NCBI RefSeq assembly: GCF_000633255.1
Contig: NZ_AYMJ01000008.1
Location: forward strand, 186,001-250,000
DNA length: 64,000 nucleotides
Direction: 5' to 3'
DNA from: Pseudomonas sp. H1h
GTDB taxonomy: Bacteria > Pseudomonadota > Gammaproteobacteria > Pseudomonadales > Pseudomonadaceae
In this document: one piece after another, positions 35,960 through 45,038 of the stretch
Numbering within the stretch: position 1 is the first letter of the stretch
Layout: every line of letters starts with the position of its first letter
Notes under the pieces: generated by a model
Told to the model about the DNA's origin: nothing
Database searches by the model: none
What the model saw: the letters and a program-made list of their open reading frames with translations, nothing else
Position numbers and translations under genes: made by a program

Positions 35960-37147
35960 TCACACGCTTTTGGCTGTGAGATTGTCACGAAAAATCACCC
36001 TGCTCATGTAGCGGTGTTTCGGCGTGACTTGATAACCGTCCTGATTGAATTCAGCGCCATAATGCCATTCACCTCGCGGCACTCTGAACGATGCAGGACC
36101 ATCGATGAGTGTCTTGAGTTGACGAGGTGTCACCGCGTTCTCAAGGTACGCTTGGGATATCTCGCGCAGCACCGCTGGATCTATGTCCATTTCAACCAGT
36201 ACGTCTGGAATTCGATCGAGGACATTCAACGCGATCAGGTGCGTTCCCTCGCTTTCAAAGGCGACATGCTGTTGCAGGTTGGGTTGCAGGAGCAGTAGGT
36301 GATTCAATAATGCGGCCGTCGCCATTTGTAGTTCCGAAGGTCTGACATCGAATACGCCTAGGGTGCTGTCGCGCTCTTCCCCGCAGTATCCACGCAGAGC
36401 CTGGAGCAGCGCTTGGGTGAAATAGGTCACACCTTCGTCGGGCGTGTAAGCCAAGCGGTTGGCGGAAGTGGAACGTAGAATTGCTGAACCGGCGCAAGTG
36501 ATCTTGCCTTTTTTGGTGCCCTCGGTAAGTCCCCGGGGAATGTCCAGTTGGTCCAGGACATCGTCACTGAATTCCCGGCAAGCATCGATCACATAAACGA
36601 TCCGCGCGCTCGTCGCGCGGATCGTTGCCTGATGGGTATTGGAGACGTGGAAGGTGTTGGCCCATGTGACACCGTCTTCACCGAAGTCATCAGCGATAAG
36701 AAATTGATTAACACCATCACTGACCCCATGCCCGCAGAAATAAAACACGCCGACACTCTCGGGGTTGGCTCCCAGTCGTTCATGCCACTGTCTGTAAGCC
36801 CTGCGGATATTGGCTAGCGTGGGTCGCTCGCAAGCAACATTGCCTCCTGCCGGGGTTAGAATGTTGATTGAAGGAGAGACCAGAGCCATGAGTGATCCCA
36901 GCGGTGCGTCTGGGTTAGAAAATGCTTCGTGAGGTGGTTTTTCCATACCGGCAGGCATGGCGTGTACTCCGCCCAGATACCAATTCACCATCTCCTGAAC
37001 AGAGGTATGCGGTGAATCCAGCGGTTGCACACTCGAATAGTCCGTTTGTCCCATGGCCGGATATTCTCCGCAACCGACGAGTAAAACGTGGGTTGCCGTC
37101 GACTCGGGTTTGTCTTTTACCGCTTGCGAAAGAAATAGAGGTTCCAT
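35960..37147 (-). CDS. Caspase family protein (peptidase C14-like)
   Basis: This is a protein of 395 residues with a caspase/metacaspase-like domain. It starts after THVLLVGCGEYPAM. The catalytic histidine is H140 in GVFYFCGHGVSDG, and the nucleophile C190 is in RIVYVIDACREFSDD; both lie at the expected strand ends. The C-terminal 150 residues are not recognised. The gene lies 1 base after the stop of the hydrolase gene and 6 bases before the third gene. Bacterial caspase-like proteases in such compact operons often act in regulated cell death or anti-phage defence, which is the best guess here. Confidence 0.88.
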   Translation of the reverse strand: MEPLFLSQAVKDKPESTATHVLLVGCGEYPAMGQTDYSSVQPLDSPHTSVQEMVNWYLGGVHAMPAGMEKPPHEAFSNPDAPLGSLMALVSPSINILTPAGGNVACERPTLANIRRAYRQWHERLGANPESVGVFYFCGHGVSDGVNQFLIADDFGEDGVTWANTFHVSNTHQATIRATSARIVYVIDACREFSDDVLDQLDIPRGLTEGTKKGKITCAGSAILRSTSANRLAYTPDEGVTYFTQALLQALRGYCGEERDSTLGVFDVRPSELQMATAALLNHLLLLQPNLQQHVAFESEGTHLIALNVLDRIPDVLVEMDIDPAVLREISQAYLENAVTPRQLKTLIDGPASFRVPRGEWHYGAEFNQDGYQVTPKHRYMSRVIFRDNLTAKSV

Positions 37148-37148
37148 G

Positions 37149-38354
37149 TCATTTGCCCTTCAGGCATACGGCAAGTCGTTTATAGAAACTGGGCCTGGCG
37201 AAATAACCACCATGTGCTTCCAGGAGCCCGTAACCGGTATCGAACTTGTAATCCTTCACGCCATTGAAAACTCCTTCTGCCCGGAAGGAAAAGATGTCGT
37301 TCGTGTCGAAGATGTTGACCCACTTTTCGACATTTGCTGGCGTGTTCAAAAGGTCCTTAGGAGGGTTGGCAGGCACGCCTTGCTGGCTTGCGCGGTAGAG
37401 CGTCATTTCTTCAAACACAGCAATCTGCGAGCCAATCGTGGCAAAGAGATCGACTTTGATGTTCGTATCAAAGTACGTGAGAATGTCGTAAAGAATGACG
37501 CCGCCTAGGCTGTGGCCAATAATGATCAGTTTGTCATCGCCCGGCTTGCGATCTTCATCGGCTTTCCGCAAAGCGTCCATGACCACGTTGACAATGGCGC
37601 CCGGTGCATTGGCTCCTTGATGTGAGTTGAGGTAGACGAAGATATCGCCCAGAAACCGAGTCGCCTTGGTATGTAACGATTCGCGAGCCCGGGCCAGGGC
37701 CAGGGCAGTGACCGCGTCGTTGGGTGCCGAGCCCAGCCGATTGACAGCTTCGCCCAGTGAAGCCCACCAGTCTTTGAACCCCATTGTCTGAACCGCCAAC
37801 GCACCCTGCGCGCTTAGCAGTGGGGCAATTTCCTGATTGAGCTTGTCGATGAACTGTCGATTGGTCAGTGGCGGCTGCTGGATTGCCCAAGCCGGGATAT
37901 TTGCTGCATATTTGCGCGACGCCTCATAACGCTTGAGTACTTCCCGATACTCTTCTTTGGTTTGGGCGACGATTGAAGCCGCATCCCACACTAGGTCCAC
38001 CGCTTTTGCAAAACCCTTGTCTTGCCGGCTGATATCGCCCAGTACCACGGGCTTTCCGCCGTTTTGTGTCTGTACTTCCTGTATCCACAGTTCGTATTCA
38101 GCAGCCTGTAAACCGGTGAGTTTGAGGCTCAGCGCCTTGACGATGGTTTTGCTCGACGGAAGCGATGCCTGATTCCAACGGAACTTCACGCCGTCACCAC
38201 CCCAGTAAGGGAAGGAAACGCTCAGTACCTTCGTATCAATACCCAAGTCAGGTGCCAGGATGCTGCGCAGGGATTGCTCGATTCGAGCACGGGACGGTTC
38301 GTAGTCCACGTCCTCCTTTCGATTATTGACCCCGTGGACAAAAACAATCGGCAT
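37149..38354 (-). CDS. Alpha/beta hydrolase, first gene of the caspase operon
   Basis: This is a serine hydrolase or lipase-like protein of 401 residues. It opens with IVFVHGVNNRKED, giving the oxyanion-hole His-Gly. The nucleophile S282 is in KLIIIGHSLGGVILYD, a likely acid residue in IFDTNDIFSF, and the histidine in GLLEAHGGYFA. About 200 residues are inserted between the first strand and the nucleophile, more than in small esterases. No signal peptide is seen. It leads a three-gene operon with a caspase-like peptidase. A membrane lipid target, released by the protease, would fit a suicide mechanism, but this is inference. Confidence 0.85.
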   Translation of the reverse strand: MPIVFVHGVNNRKEDVDYEPSRARIEQSLRSILAPDLGIDTKVLSVSFPYWGGDGVKFRWNQASLPSSKTIVKALSLKLTGLQAAEYELWIQEVQTQNGGKPVVLGDISRQDKGFAKAVDLVWDAASIVAQTKEEYREVLKRYEASRKYAANIPAWAIQQPPLTNRQFIDKLNQEIAPLLSAQGALAVQTMGFKDWWASLGEAVNRLGSAPNDAVTALALARARESLHTKATRFLGDIFVYLNSHQGANAPGAIVNVVMDALRKADEDRKPGDDKLIIIGHSLGGVILYDILTYFDTNIKVDLFATIGSQIAVFEEMTLYRASQQGVPANPPKDLLNTPANVEKWVNIFDTNDIFSFRAEGVFNGVKDYKFDTGYGLLEAHGGYFARPSFYKRLAVCLKGK

Positions 38355-38965
38355 GTTGTCACTTCCTTGAGTCGAGGGTGTTTAAAGCACAGGCTATGGG
38401 TGAAGCTATAGTCGAACCTCAGCGTTTTGGTAGCCAAGGTCGATATTTTTTGAAAAAGGCAGGATGAACGGATCAGAGTGATTCAGGGTTTAAACACTCT
38501 TATCGGTTCGGTCACCACAAACACATATACCTATCGTTTTGTAGGCACTTGGCGCAGTCGAGCAGAGATTTCGGGATGATCGTGCGGGCGTTGGTCAGGG
38601 TGTAGCTGTAGGTGAGGAAACGCCCGTGCTGTTGTAGGACCAATGCGGTTCCTCGCCGCGGCCGTACCCACTGCTCGTGGTAAAGACTCTGGCCTCTATG
38701 AGATCACTGCTGAATCAGGCGTTGGCGGATGTCGAGCGGAAACTGCAATTTCGGCGTCAGGCAAGTCCATCGGCACGTGAAGTTACGATAATTGCAACGT
38801 GGCTTTTGCTTAAAAGTTAGGATGAATATTGGCGGAGAAACATCTCTCTTTTCGGACCTGAAATATGATGTTTTGTATTGTTAATTAAACTGCACGTGCG
38901 ATTCTCACAGCCTGCCAAAGCAGTTCTTGTTTCGCCGTTTTATATCAAGAAGTCATATACTGAAT
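38355..38965. other. Intergenic region between caspase operon and transposition genes
   Basis: About 610 bases with no intact gene. A minus-strand frame ending at 38512 (LQQHGRFLTYSYTLTNARTI, then IPKSLLDCAKCLQ) has coding-like text but no start and is probably a remnant. The stretch 38800-38960 is AT-rich and may hold the left end of the Tn7-like transposon; I could not find a clear terminal repeat. Confidence 0.4.
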
Positions 38966-40321
38966 CTAAGGTCGACTGAAAAATTCAGACGCGGAGGCGC
39001 GATCATAAAATTCAGGTCCTGCGGGGAAAGTGTTTTTCTGTATACAATGCGCACTCAAAAGACAGGTTATTAAACCAGTGGGCAATTTAAATATTTTGCT
39101 TAGCTCATGTAGTAGAACGTATCGATCAGCGAACTTTTCGGTTGAGGACCGATCTATGACGTCAGGAAGCTGTAGTTGAAAGGCACGAGTTGGATCAAGG
39201 TTTTTTAACCACCCTTGACTAAGTAAACTATTAACTGAGGACAGTGGACACTTTAGGAAAGCAGCTGCTTCGTCCTTGGTAAGTCCATCCGTGCTAGCGG
39301 AGCGTTCAGCGCCGGATGAATTTTCGGCATTCATCTTACGTATGATTTCGCATCGTGGCGGACGAGTAAAGTGAGAAGGGGTCTGCTGCTCCATCCAGCC
39401 TCGAACTGCAAAGTTATGAGCTTTAATTACCAGCTTCATGTCGTCAAATATTGCCGTCCTTGCATTATTGCGATCGATTGTTGCGAATCGGCAACAGTCG
39501 TCCAAGCATGGCTTGCTGTCGGTGCGCAGACGGTTTAATGCACGATCCGCAAGCCAGGCGACGGTGAAGTCGCCATAATTGTCCCAGGGAGCCCTATGTA
39601 ATGACTTAATAAATCCCGGATATTTGTTCACCTGCGCGGCGACGGTCCTATCGATGTGATTGATAACCTTCAAAGGCAAATCACAGCAGTTATGATTATC
39701 ATCATGCTGCCGAGCACCCCAGAGAGACGCGCAGACCTTGGCAATGGTGTACTTGTTCCGTATCTCTTCTACTACTTCCGGTGACTGGAACGGATCGAGC
39801 AAGCAGGGCACAAAATTGGATTGGGCTTGGTCGGCTGTTCTCCGCTCGAATCCACATACGCAGTGGAACAGTTTGGCACTGTGCCAGCTCTCTGTACGCA
39901 TGCATTTAGGGCACCGGATGACAAGCTTCGAGCCGTGAACCGGGCACACTCCTATGTCAGCGACATCGTGAAATACAAGCGACTTTGAAGATTCAATACA
40001 TACGGGGCAATACAAATAATTATCTGGGCAAGCTTTGCGAAGCAGGTAGACATTGTTCGCCTTGATAAAATTCGCACTGTCTTTCGCTACGCTGTAAAAA
40101 GCCTTGCGCAAGTCGTCGGCCAGGGATGGCGCTTGTTTAGAGACGAGTTTCAGCACAGGGGAGTGCTGACCGAGCGTGTCAATCCATCGACTCGGGCTGA
40201 TAGCAAAATACCCGAACATGTTTCTCACCGTGCCGAACCCATTGTAATGCGCCATACGCATCAACAAACTTTTGGGCCCCTCAAACTCGGTCGGTTTAGG
40301 AAGATAACAAAGTTCTCGCAT
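38966..40321 (-). CDS. tniQ: TniQ/TnsD-like target-selection protein
   Basis: This is a protein of 451 residues with the TniQ zinc-finger region: YCPVCIESSKSLVFHDVADI, GVCPVHGSKLVIRCPKC and HCVCGFERR. The opening, LPKPTEFEGPKSLLMRMAHY, is also usual for TniQ. The C-terminus holds a helix-turn-helix-like segment (TKDEAAAFLKCPLSSVNSLL). Such proteins connect the ATPase TniB/TnsC to a DNA site. The start overlaps the end of tniB by 26 bp, so it is last in the transposition operon. Confidence 0.88.
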   Translation of the reverse strand: MRELCYLPKPTEFEGPKSLLMRMAHYNGFGTVRNMFGYFAISPSRWIDTLGQHSPVLKLVSKQAPSLADDLRKAFYSVAKDSANFIKANNVYLLRKACPDNYLYCPVCIESSKSLVFHDVADIGVCPVHGSKLVIRCPKCMRTESWHSAKLFHCVCGFERRTADQAQSNFVPCLLDPFQSPEVVEEIRNKYTIAKVCASLWGARQHDDNHNCCDLPLKVINHIDRTVAAQVNKYPGFIKSLHRAPWDNYGDFTVAWLADRALNRLRTDSKPCLDDCCRFATIDRNNARTAIFDDMKLVIKAHNFAVRGWMEQQTPSHFTRPPRCEIIRKMNAENSSGAERSASTDGLTKDEAAAFLKCPLSSVNSLLSQGWLKNLDPTRAFQLQLPDVIDRSSTEKFADRYVLLHELSKIFKLPTGLITCLLSAHCIQKNTFPAGPEFYDRASASEFFSRP

Positions 40322-41267
40322 ATCTCTTTCTCAGCGCTGCATGCAATTCTCGACTAGAGAGACGGAACGGGTTGTGGGGTCGACAGAAATCGAGATCGTC
40401 CGCGGCGCAGGCGAAGTCCTCAAGGGTGAGCGTGTCGCCCTCGCGCGCCAAGGCGTGAGTCAGGCTGTCATTCAGCAGGATGTTTAGATGGCGCAAGCTG
40501 CCGTTGGTGGCTAAGCAGAGTCCCGCGAACAGCAGATCTTCGGTAAGGAGAACTCGTTCAGCAAAGCCCGCAGGTTGAATGACTTTGAGCTCGATCAATT
40601 CAATGACTTTCCGAAATTGCGCAGTCGCCGCCTTATCGGTGAAGTTGAAATACCTGAGGTGGGCGCGATAGGGATATCGATCGCTCAGTTCTGCGATAGT
40701 GTCGATCAGCGTTTCAATTGTTGGCAGTCCTGCGAGCACGATAGGGATGGTTGCTTGGTTGAGGATCTGATTCACCCATCGGCATACCATTTTTTTTGTT
40801 GCGGCCGCGCCCTGATCAAGGATTCGATGAAATTCGTCCAGAATAATCAGCCGTGTCTGCATGGTGATCAGACGTTGCAGGATGAGCCGATTCAGAGACG
40901 CACTGCCCATTTGTTCAAGGCGGCCACGGTTCTCAAGACCCAGTTTCGTCAGGAGCTCTATCGACAAGGTTTTGATGGTGGCTTGGGGAGGCACTTCGAC
41001 AAGCAGGCAGTGTTTTATGCAGCTGTGGCTGCAGTCAGTATCGTATTCTGTATCAATATTGAGCTCCCGTTCGATGCCCTCGCATAAGGTGGATTTGCCA
41101 ACCCCCGTGTCGCCGATCAACATCATTGACGCAGCCGCGTGGCGATCTCTGGTCGTGGTCATGCTTTTTCGGGCAAGTTGATGGGCATGAGCAAAGCTGG
41201 GGTGCCATACCACACATTGCTTGAGCGCCTCGAGCACCTTGGCTTGGCGTTGCGAATTGGTGGTCAT
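40296..41267 (-). CDS. tniB: TniB/TnsC-like AAA+ ATPase
   Basis: This is a transposition regulator of 323 residues with Walker A MLIGDTGVGKSTL (K58), Walker B RLIILDEFHRIL, and the typical TniB sequence HPSFAHAHQLARKSM near the N-terminus. It forms filaments on DNA and recruits the transposase in related systems. The start is set at the ATG of MTTNSQRQAK, which overlaps the transposase stop by 4 bp (ATGA); the longest frame begins inside tniA. Confidence 0.92.
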   Translation of the reverse strand: MTTNSQRQAKVLEALKQCVVWHPSFAHAHQLARKSMTTTRDRHAAASMMLIGDTGVGKSTLCEGIERELNIDTEYDTDCSHSCIKHCLLVEVPPQATIKTLSIELLTKLGLENRGRLEQMGSASLNRLILQRLITMQTRLIILDEFHRILDQGAAATKKMVCRWVNQILNQATIPIVLAGLPTIETLIDTIAELSDRYPYRAHLRYFNFTDKAATAQFRKVIELIELKVIQPAGFAERVLLTEDLLFAGLCLATNGSLRHLNILLNDSLTHALAREGDTLTLEDFACAADDLDFCRPHNPFRLSSRELHAALRKRYARTLLSS

Positions 41268-43153
41268 ATGCCATCCACCCGCCACGGGCTTGTAATGTCC
41301 TCCGCCCAAGGTTCTTCAGCATTCGCGGCTGCCATGTCGGGGTAGGATACTTCAGTCCTTTCATGAGTTTTGTGGGCATTCTTACGCTTGCTTGCCATGA
41401 ATCTATCGTGATCCTCGCTCATGCGTTGACGCAAATGCCGCAACGCGAGGTGCGCATCACTGTCATCGAACTGCTTGCCGTCAGCCGAAAGCTTGGCTTG
41501 GACTAGACGATGGTCAGAGAGGGTCAGCCCTTCCTGGTAGGCTCTCTTTGTTCCACTGGCGGGCACCATGTCGCGTGGTGTGTCGGGGGCCGCGACCCAA
41601 ATCACTCCGAGGTCAGTCGGATCGTAGTAACAAATCGCTTTTTGATTCTTGTGAAGTTTGGCCTTCACTGCTCCCAGACCGGGGCCGGTCCACATCAGGT
41701 TGAAGAAAGCGGCGCGATTGCCACTGAGTGCGGAATATGCGATTCCGCGATACAGCTGGTCCAGCGCCTCAGAGGAAAATTTTCTCGGTGGCAACTGGTT
41801 GTGCATCGCGCGCTCCCAGGCCACCCGAGGCGGCATATTCAGCGTCTCATGCTTGGTATTGTGGTAGATGTCCTCCAGCCATTCGCGAAAATAATCCACC
41901 AGATTTTCTATGGTGTAACAGGCGTGGCGCGCCGCATCGTAATCCCGACACGCCTGCGGATTTGAGAAAGTTGTGCCGTACTGCTCATGTACCCACGACG
42001 CGAATGTCCTGAACAAACGCTCAATGCGCGGGCGGGTATTGGGGCTTCCGGGCGGTGGCAACGTCCACTTGATGTCCAGGCGATCAAGAACAGTGTGTAC
42101 CATGCTGTTGGTATTCTCAGGCCCCCCGTCGCTGACCAGGTGTATCATTGCTCCGCGCTGGTATTCCTCTCCGGGAACGGCTTCAAACGCCATGCGAAGC
42201 GCTCTTAATGTCTTTTCCGCACAGGGGTACGTCAGCGAAAGTTCCCAGCCAATGACCATTTCCGAGTGCAAGTCGATGATGGCGGTGAGGTAGGCAATCG
42301 GGCCCAGGACGTTGTGCTGGTCATCAACGATCATCAGATCCACAGGGTAAGTGTCAATCTCACAGACATCCAGCGGTGCACTGGGCCGACTCTGCTCACA
42401 GCTAAACTGGTGCCTTTTGTAGGCGGCTTCGGCCCCAAGGTGCGCACGATCCGAGTGGTAGCCGGTGCGTTTGGCGATGGCGCGTACCACCGTTGAGCGG
42501 CAGGGTCGGCGTAATAGCGGCTGCAGGGACACGGCACGTTGTCGATTGAGCAATAACACGTGGCCGTCCAGCAATTGAAAGACACGTTGTACGGTAATGC
42601 GCTCGTCGCGCGCCATGTATTCGTCGTCAATGAGTGCCTTGAGCTTGATCTGAATCTCCGCGGCGAGTTTGCGTCCGCGGGGCATCGGGCTCGGCAGTTT
42701 GTACAAAGAAAACTCATCGTTGCCGTGAGCTCGGTACCGCGCAACCCAGCGGCAAAGCGTCGAGTAGCCCGGAGCATGACTGTCCTGGGTTTCGCTCGCT
42801 ATCCGTTGGATGATGGCCTTAGTGGGCTTCTCGGGCAGCTGGTTGTGCAGTTCGCTCAGTGTGGTGCGGATGTAGCGAAACTTGCGTTTCGCCTCGATCA
42901 CTTTCGGATCATCAGGAAAGGCAAAAGCGATGGCGTTGGAACCATGCCCAGGCTTGTCGGCAAACAAGGTGATGTTGCGACGCTTGAGATCGCTCAGGAA
43001 CGAACCGAGGGCGATGCCTATAACGCGCAGGTGGGTAAGCGTCGACAGCGTGACCAGTTCGTCATCGATCTCTATGACTTCATAGACGAGGCCGTCGATC
43101 AGGTACTGAGCCCCCGTTACCGGCAGCGGTCGTTCATTAGCCACGGTCTTCAA
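41264..43153 (-). CDS. tniA: TniA/TnsB-like DDE transposase
   Basis: This is a transposase of 629 residues with a Mu/retroviral-integrase core. The N-terminal part contains DNA-binding helices (YSTLCRWVARYRAHGNDEFS). The catalytic triad is likely D in CEIDTYPVDLMIVDDQ, D in MIHLVSDGGPENTNSM and E in NTRPRIERLFRTFASW. A Mu-type C-terminal beta-barrel follows (YYDPTDLGVIWVAAPD). It overlaps the upstream TnsA-like gene by 17 bp and tniB by 4 bp, forming a tight tnsA-tniA-tniB-tniQ operon. Confidence 0.93.
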   Translation of the reverse strand: MKTVANERPLPVTGAQYLIDGLVYEVIEIDDELVTLSTLTHLRVIGIALGSFLSDLKRRNITLFADKPGHGSNAIAFAFPDDPKVIEAKRKFRYIRTTLSELHNQLPEKPTKAIIQRIASETQDSHAPGYSTLCRWVARYRAHGNDEFSLYKLPSPMPRGRKLAAEIQIKLKALIDDEYMARDERITVQRVFQLLDGHVLLLNRQRAVSLQPLLRRPCRSTVVRAIAKRTGYHSDRAHLGAEAAYKRHQFSCEQSRPSAPLDVCEIDTYPVDLMIVDDQHNVLGPIAYLTAIIDLHSEMVIGWELSLTYPCAEKTLRALRMAFEAVPGEEYQRGAMIHLVSDGGPENTNSMVHTVLDRLDIKWTLPPPGSPNTRPRIERLFRTFASWVHEQYGTTFSNPQACRDYDAARHACYTIENLVDYFREWLEDIYHNTKHETLNMPPRVAWERAMHNQLPPRKFSSEALDQLYRGIAYSALSGNRAAFFNLMWTGPGLGAVKAKLHKNQKAICYYDPTDLGVIWVAAPDTPRDMVPASGTKRAYQEGLTLSDHRLVQAKLSADGKQFDDSDAHLALRHLRQRMSEDHDRFMASKRKNAHKTHERTEVSYPDMAAANAEEPWAEDITSPWRVDGI

Positions 43154-43805
43154 CCGTGCATGGGCCCTGGATAAGCATATCCAGGTCTAGGGCCTGGCTC
43201 AGGTCAGCCACAAGTTGCCCTGAAAATAGGCAACCGCAGAGCGCGGCGAGGCAGGGCGACGGAAGGGCGTGCAATAGCTCCCTGACAGTCGCCGGCCAAA
43301 CCAACCCGGTCAAGTGCCTCAGACAAGCCGCGTATTCATCAGGGGTGGTGTCCTGACTGCGCAGGTACAGTTTCTGCAGCGTGGCAAAGCTCGGCGTGTG
43401 CACGGTGGTTTCAGCTATACGGGAAAATTGCCAGCCCCGCTCCCGGCACAATGCGTCAAAGGCGGACCGGGTGGCGCCTTGCTGCGCGGTCATGCCTGTA
43501 AGGCTTGTTTGTACTGTGCAATAGCACCCACCGCCATCATCATTCTCCACCAGGAAATGCGGGGCATAGCGAAATTTGCTCGTACCTTCCGTCCACTTGA
43601 ACACGTGGGGCTGCGCCCAATATCGTCGCACGTGCACGTCCTGTTCCAGCCATACGCAAAAGTCAGCCTGCAAACGCGTCCCACAGCGAAGCGACCGTCG
43701 GTTTTTTTGAGAAGGAAAGGTCGTGGAGAAGTTTCGGTGGCCGGGGTTTGGCCAAACAATAGCAGGGAGGGGGTCACAGGGCATGGTGCAGATGCTGGCA
43801 AACAT
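43137..43805 (-). CDS. TnsA-like protein with altered catalytic residues
   Basis: This is a protein of 222 residues, first in the transposition operon, with AGGAGG seven bases before its ATG. The stretch LQADFCVWLEQDVHVRRYWA, then QPHVFKW, resembles the TnsA endonuclease core, and E54 matches its first acidic residue. Where TnsA has Y-x-P-D-F, this protein has YAPHFLV (His83). Where TnsA has E-V-K, it has TVQTSL (no lysine). It is therefore probably catalytically dead, or uses other residues. Without 5'-strand cutting, transposition would pass through a cointegrate. I assign the family on these motifs and gene order. Confidence 0.68.
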   Translation of the reverse strand: MFASICTMPCDPLPAIVWPNPGHRNFSTTFPSQKNRRSLRCGTRLQADFCVWLEQDVHVRRYWAQPHVFKWTEGTSKFRYAPHFLVENDDGGGCYCTVQTSLTGMTAQQGATRSAFDALCRERGWQFSRIAETTVHTPSFATLQKLYLRSQDTTPDEYAACLRHLTGLVWPATVRELLHALPSPCLAALCGCLFSGQLVADLSQALDLDMLIQGPCTVEDRG

Positions 43806-44198
43806 TTTCAGCCTCCTGAAGAAGCAAATGTCTGGATGGATGGCACTGTTGATATTATTTGACGGTTCGTTCTACGACGCCAGCCGACTTTATTAACCTG
43901 AGCACATCCCTTGCCGCTCTATTGCGTACGTTTCAGCCTTACAGAGGTTTGTGCATTCACCACGTAGATAAAGACGACCACCCAACTTTCGGCGAACTTC
44001 CTCGGATAGGTCCATCATGAGATACGCAGTGATGGCACATTCAGAGGCGCTTGTGCGATGTCGTATATCAAACCTGTTCGTCGACTGCGGGCCAGTTTCT
44101 TTGGCCACGCGTTGACTGTTGCCGCCGGCTGCGCGGCCACCGGGCCCGGACTTTCTCGCTGGGGAGACGCGTGGTGGGCGAAGCGAAGAGGGCGTGCG
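43806..44198. other. Divergent promoter region / possible transposon end
   Basis: This spacer of about 390 bases lies between the divergently read TnsA-like gene and the next plus-strand gene. It holds the ribosome site of the TnsA-like gene at its left edge. The sequence TGTTGATATTATTTGACGGT (43847-43866) has the TGT start expected of Tn7/Tn5053-type ends, but I found no matching inverted copy, so this is only a suggestion. Confidence 0.35.
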
Positions 44199-45038
44199 AT
44201 GCCTGAGACGTTGAATCACAAGTGGCCCGACTACCTCACGGGCAGTTTTCCAAGGCAAGCGTTGCGCACGGCGCTGATTGAGGATTTTCCCTGCCTGCAG
44301 AGCGTGCTGGACGATCCACTCTGGCCATTATTGCAGCGCCTGGTTCATCCGCACGAAGACACTGGTTGTTGGGCTGCACAACTGCGTCTCAACCAATGTC
44401 CGTTTCGCTACTTTTCCGCTGCGCGCTTGATGCGCCTTTGCGGGATACCGGATTGGCGAAGGCTGGCAGGACTGCTTGCATTGATGGGCAGCGAGCGTCC
44501 ATGTGACGCCCGTGCCCAGTCGTGGTTGCGTGCCGTATTCACTCATTACGTACTCTGTGTATGTCTTGATCTGCCTGGGCAGGCCGATCCACTGGGCCTC
44601 TACCGGATCCTGGAGGCGGCGAACCGTCTGGATAAGTTTGGCCCCCTGAGTGCCTGGCCAAATTCTCCGGAAGGCTTCCAGCGCAAGCTGTACCATTTGA
44701 AAAGGCTCAGGGCGCGTTTACAAGCCAGGGGATGGATGGTTGGATGGGCCTTCAGGGAGCGTTTGCTGTTTTGGCATCTATTGTGGGACCGACCCATGTT
44801 GGCCCGATTGCTCAGTAGTGCAGCGGTCGAACTCACCCGACGTGATCTCATCAGCCACACACGTCACAGGTTTCGCCAAGCCCAACGTGATCGTGTCAGC
44901 TTCACGGAGGTTTCGCCGGAGGCCTTGAGCTGGTGCGATCCCGCGCGAGGCAATACGCTGCCTTACGGGTGGAACCTATCGTGGGGCGGATTCAGCTCAG
45001 TCCGCTCAGGCAGGTTCGGCAATGATCCAGCCAAGTGA
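44199..45038 (+). CDS. Unknown protein linked to the transposition module
   Basis: This is a predicted protein of 279 residues, rich in arginine, leucine and tryptophan, largely helical, with no motif I recognise (KWPDYLTGSFPRQALRTALI, CLDLPGQADPLGLYRILEAA). The start is set at the ATG of MPETLNHKWP with GAGGG upstream; the frame is open for 47 more codons, but that part has an odd composition. It overlaps the KfrA-like gene by 17 bp, so the two are co-translated. It may be a DNA-binding accessory factor of the element. Confidence 0.65.
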   Translation: MPETLNHKWPDYLTGSFPRQALRTALIEDFPCLQSVLDDPLWPLLQRLVHPHEDTGCWAAQLRLNQCPFRYFSAARLMRLCGIPDWRRLAGLLALMGSERPCDARAQSWLRAVFTHYVLCVCLDLPGQADPLGLYRILEAANRLDKFGPLSAWPNSPEGFQRKLYHLKRLRARLQARGWMVGWAFRERLLFWHLLWDRPMLARLLSSAAVELTRRDLISHTRHRFRQAQRDRVSFTEVSPEALSWCDPARGNTLPYGWNLSWGGFSSVRSGRFGNDPAK

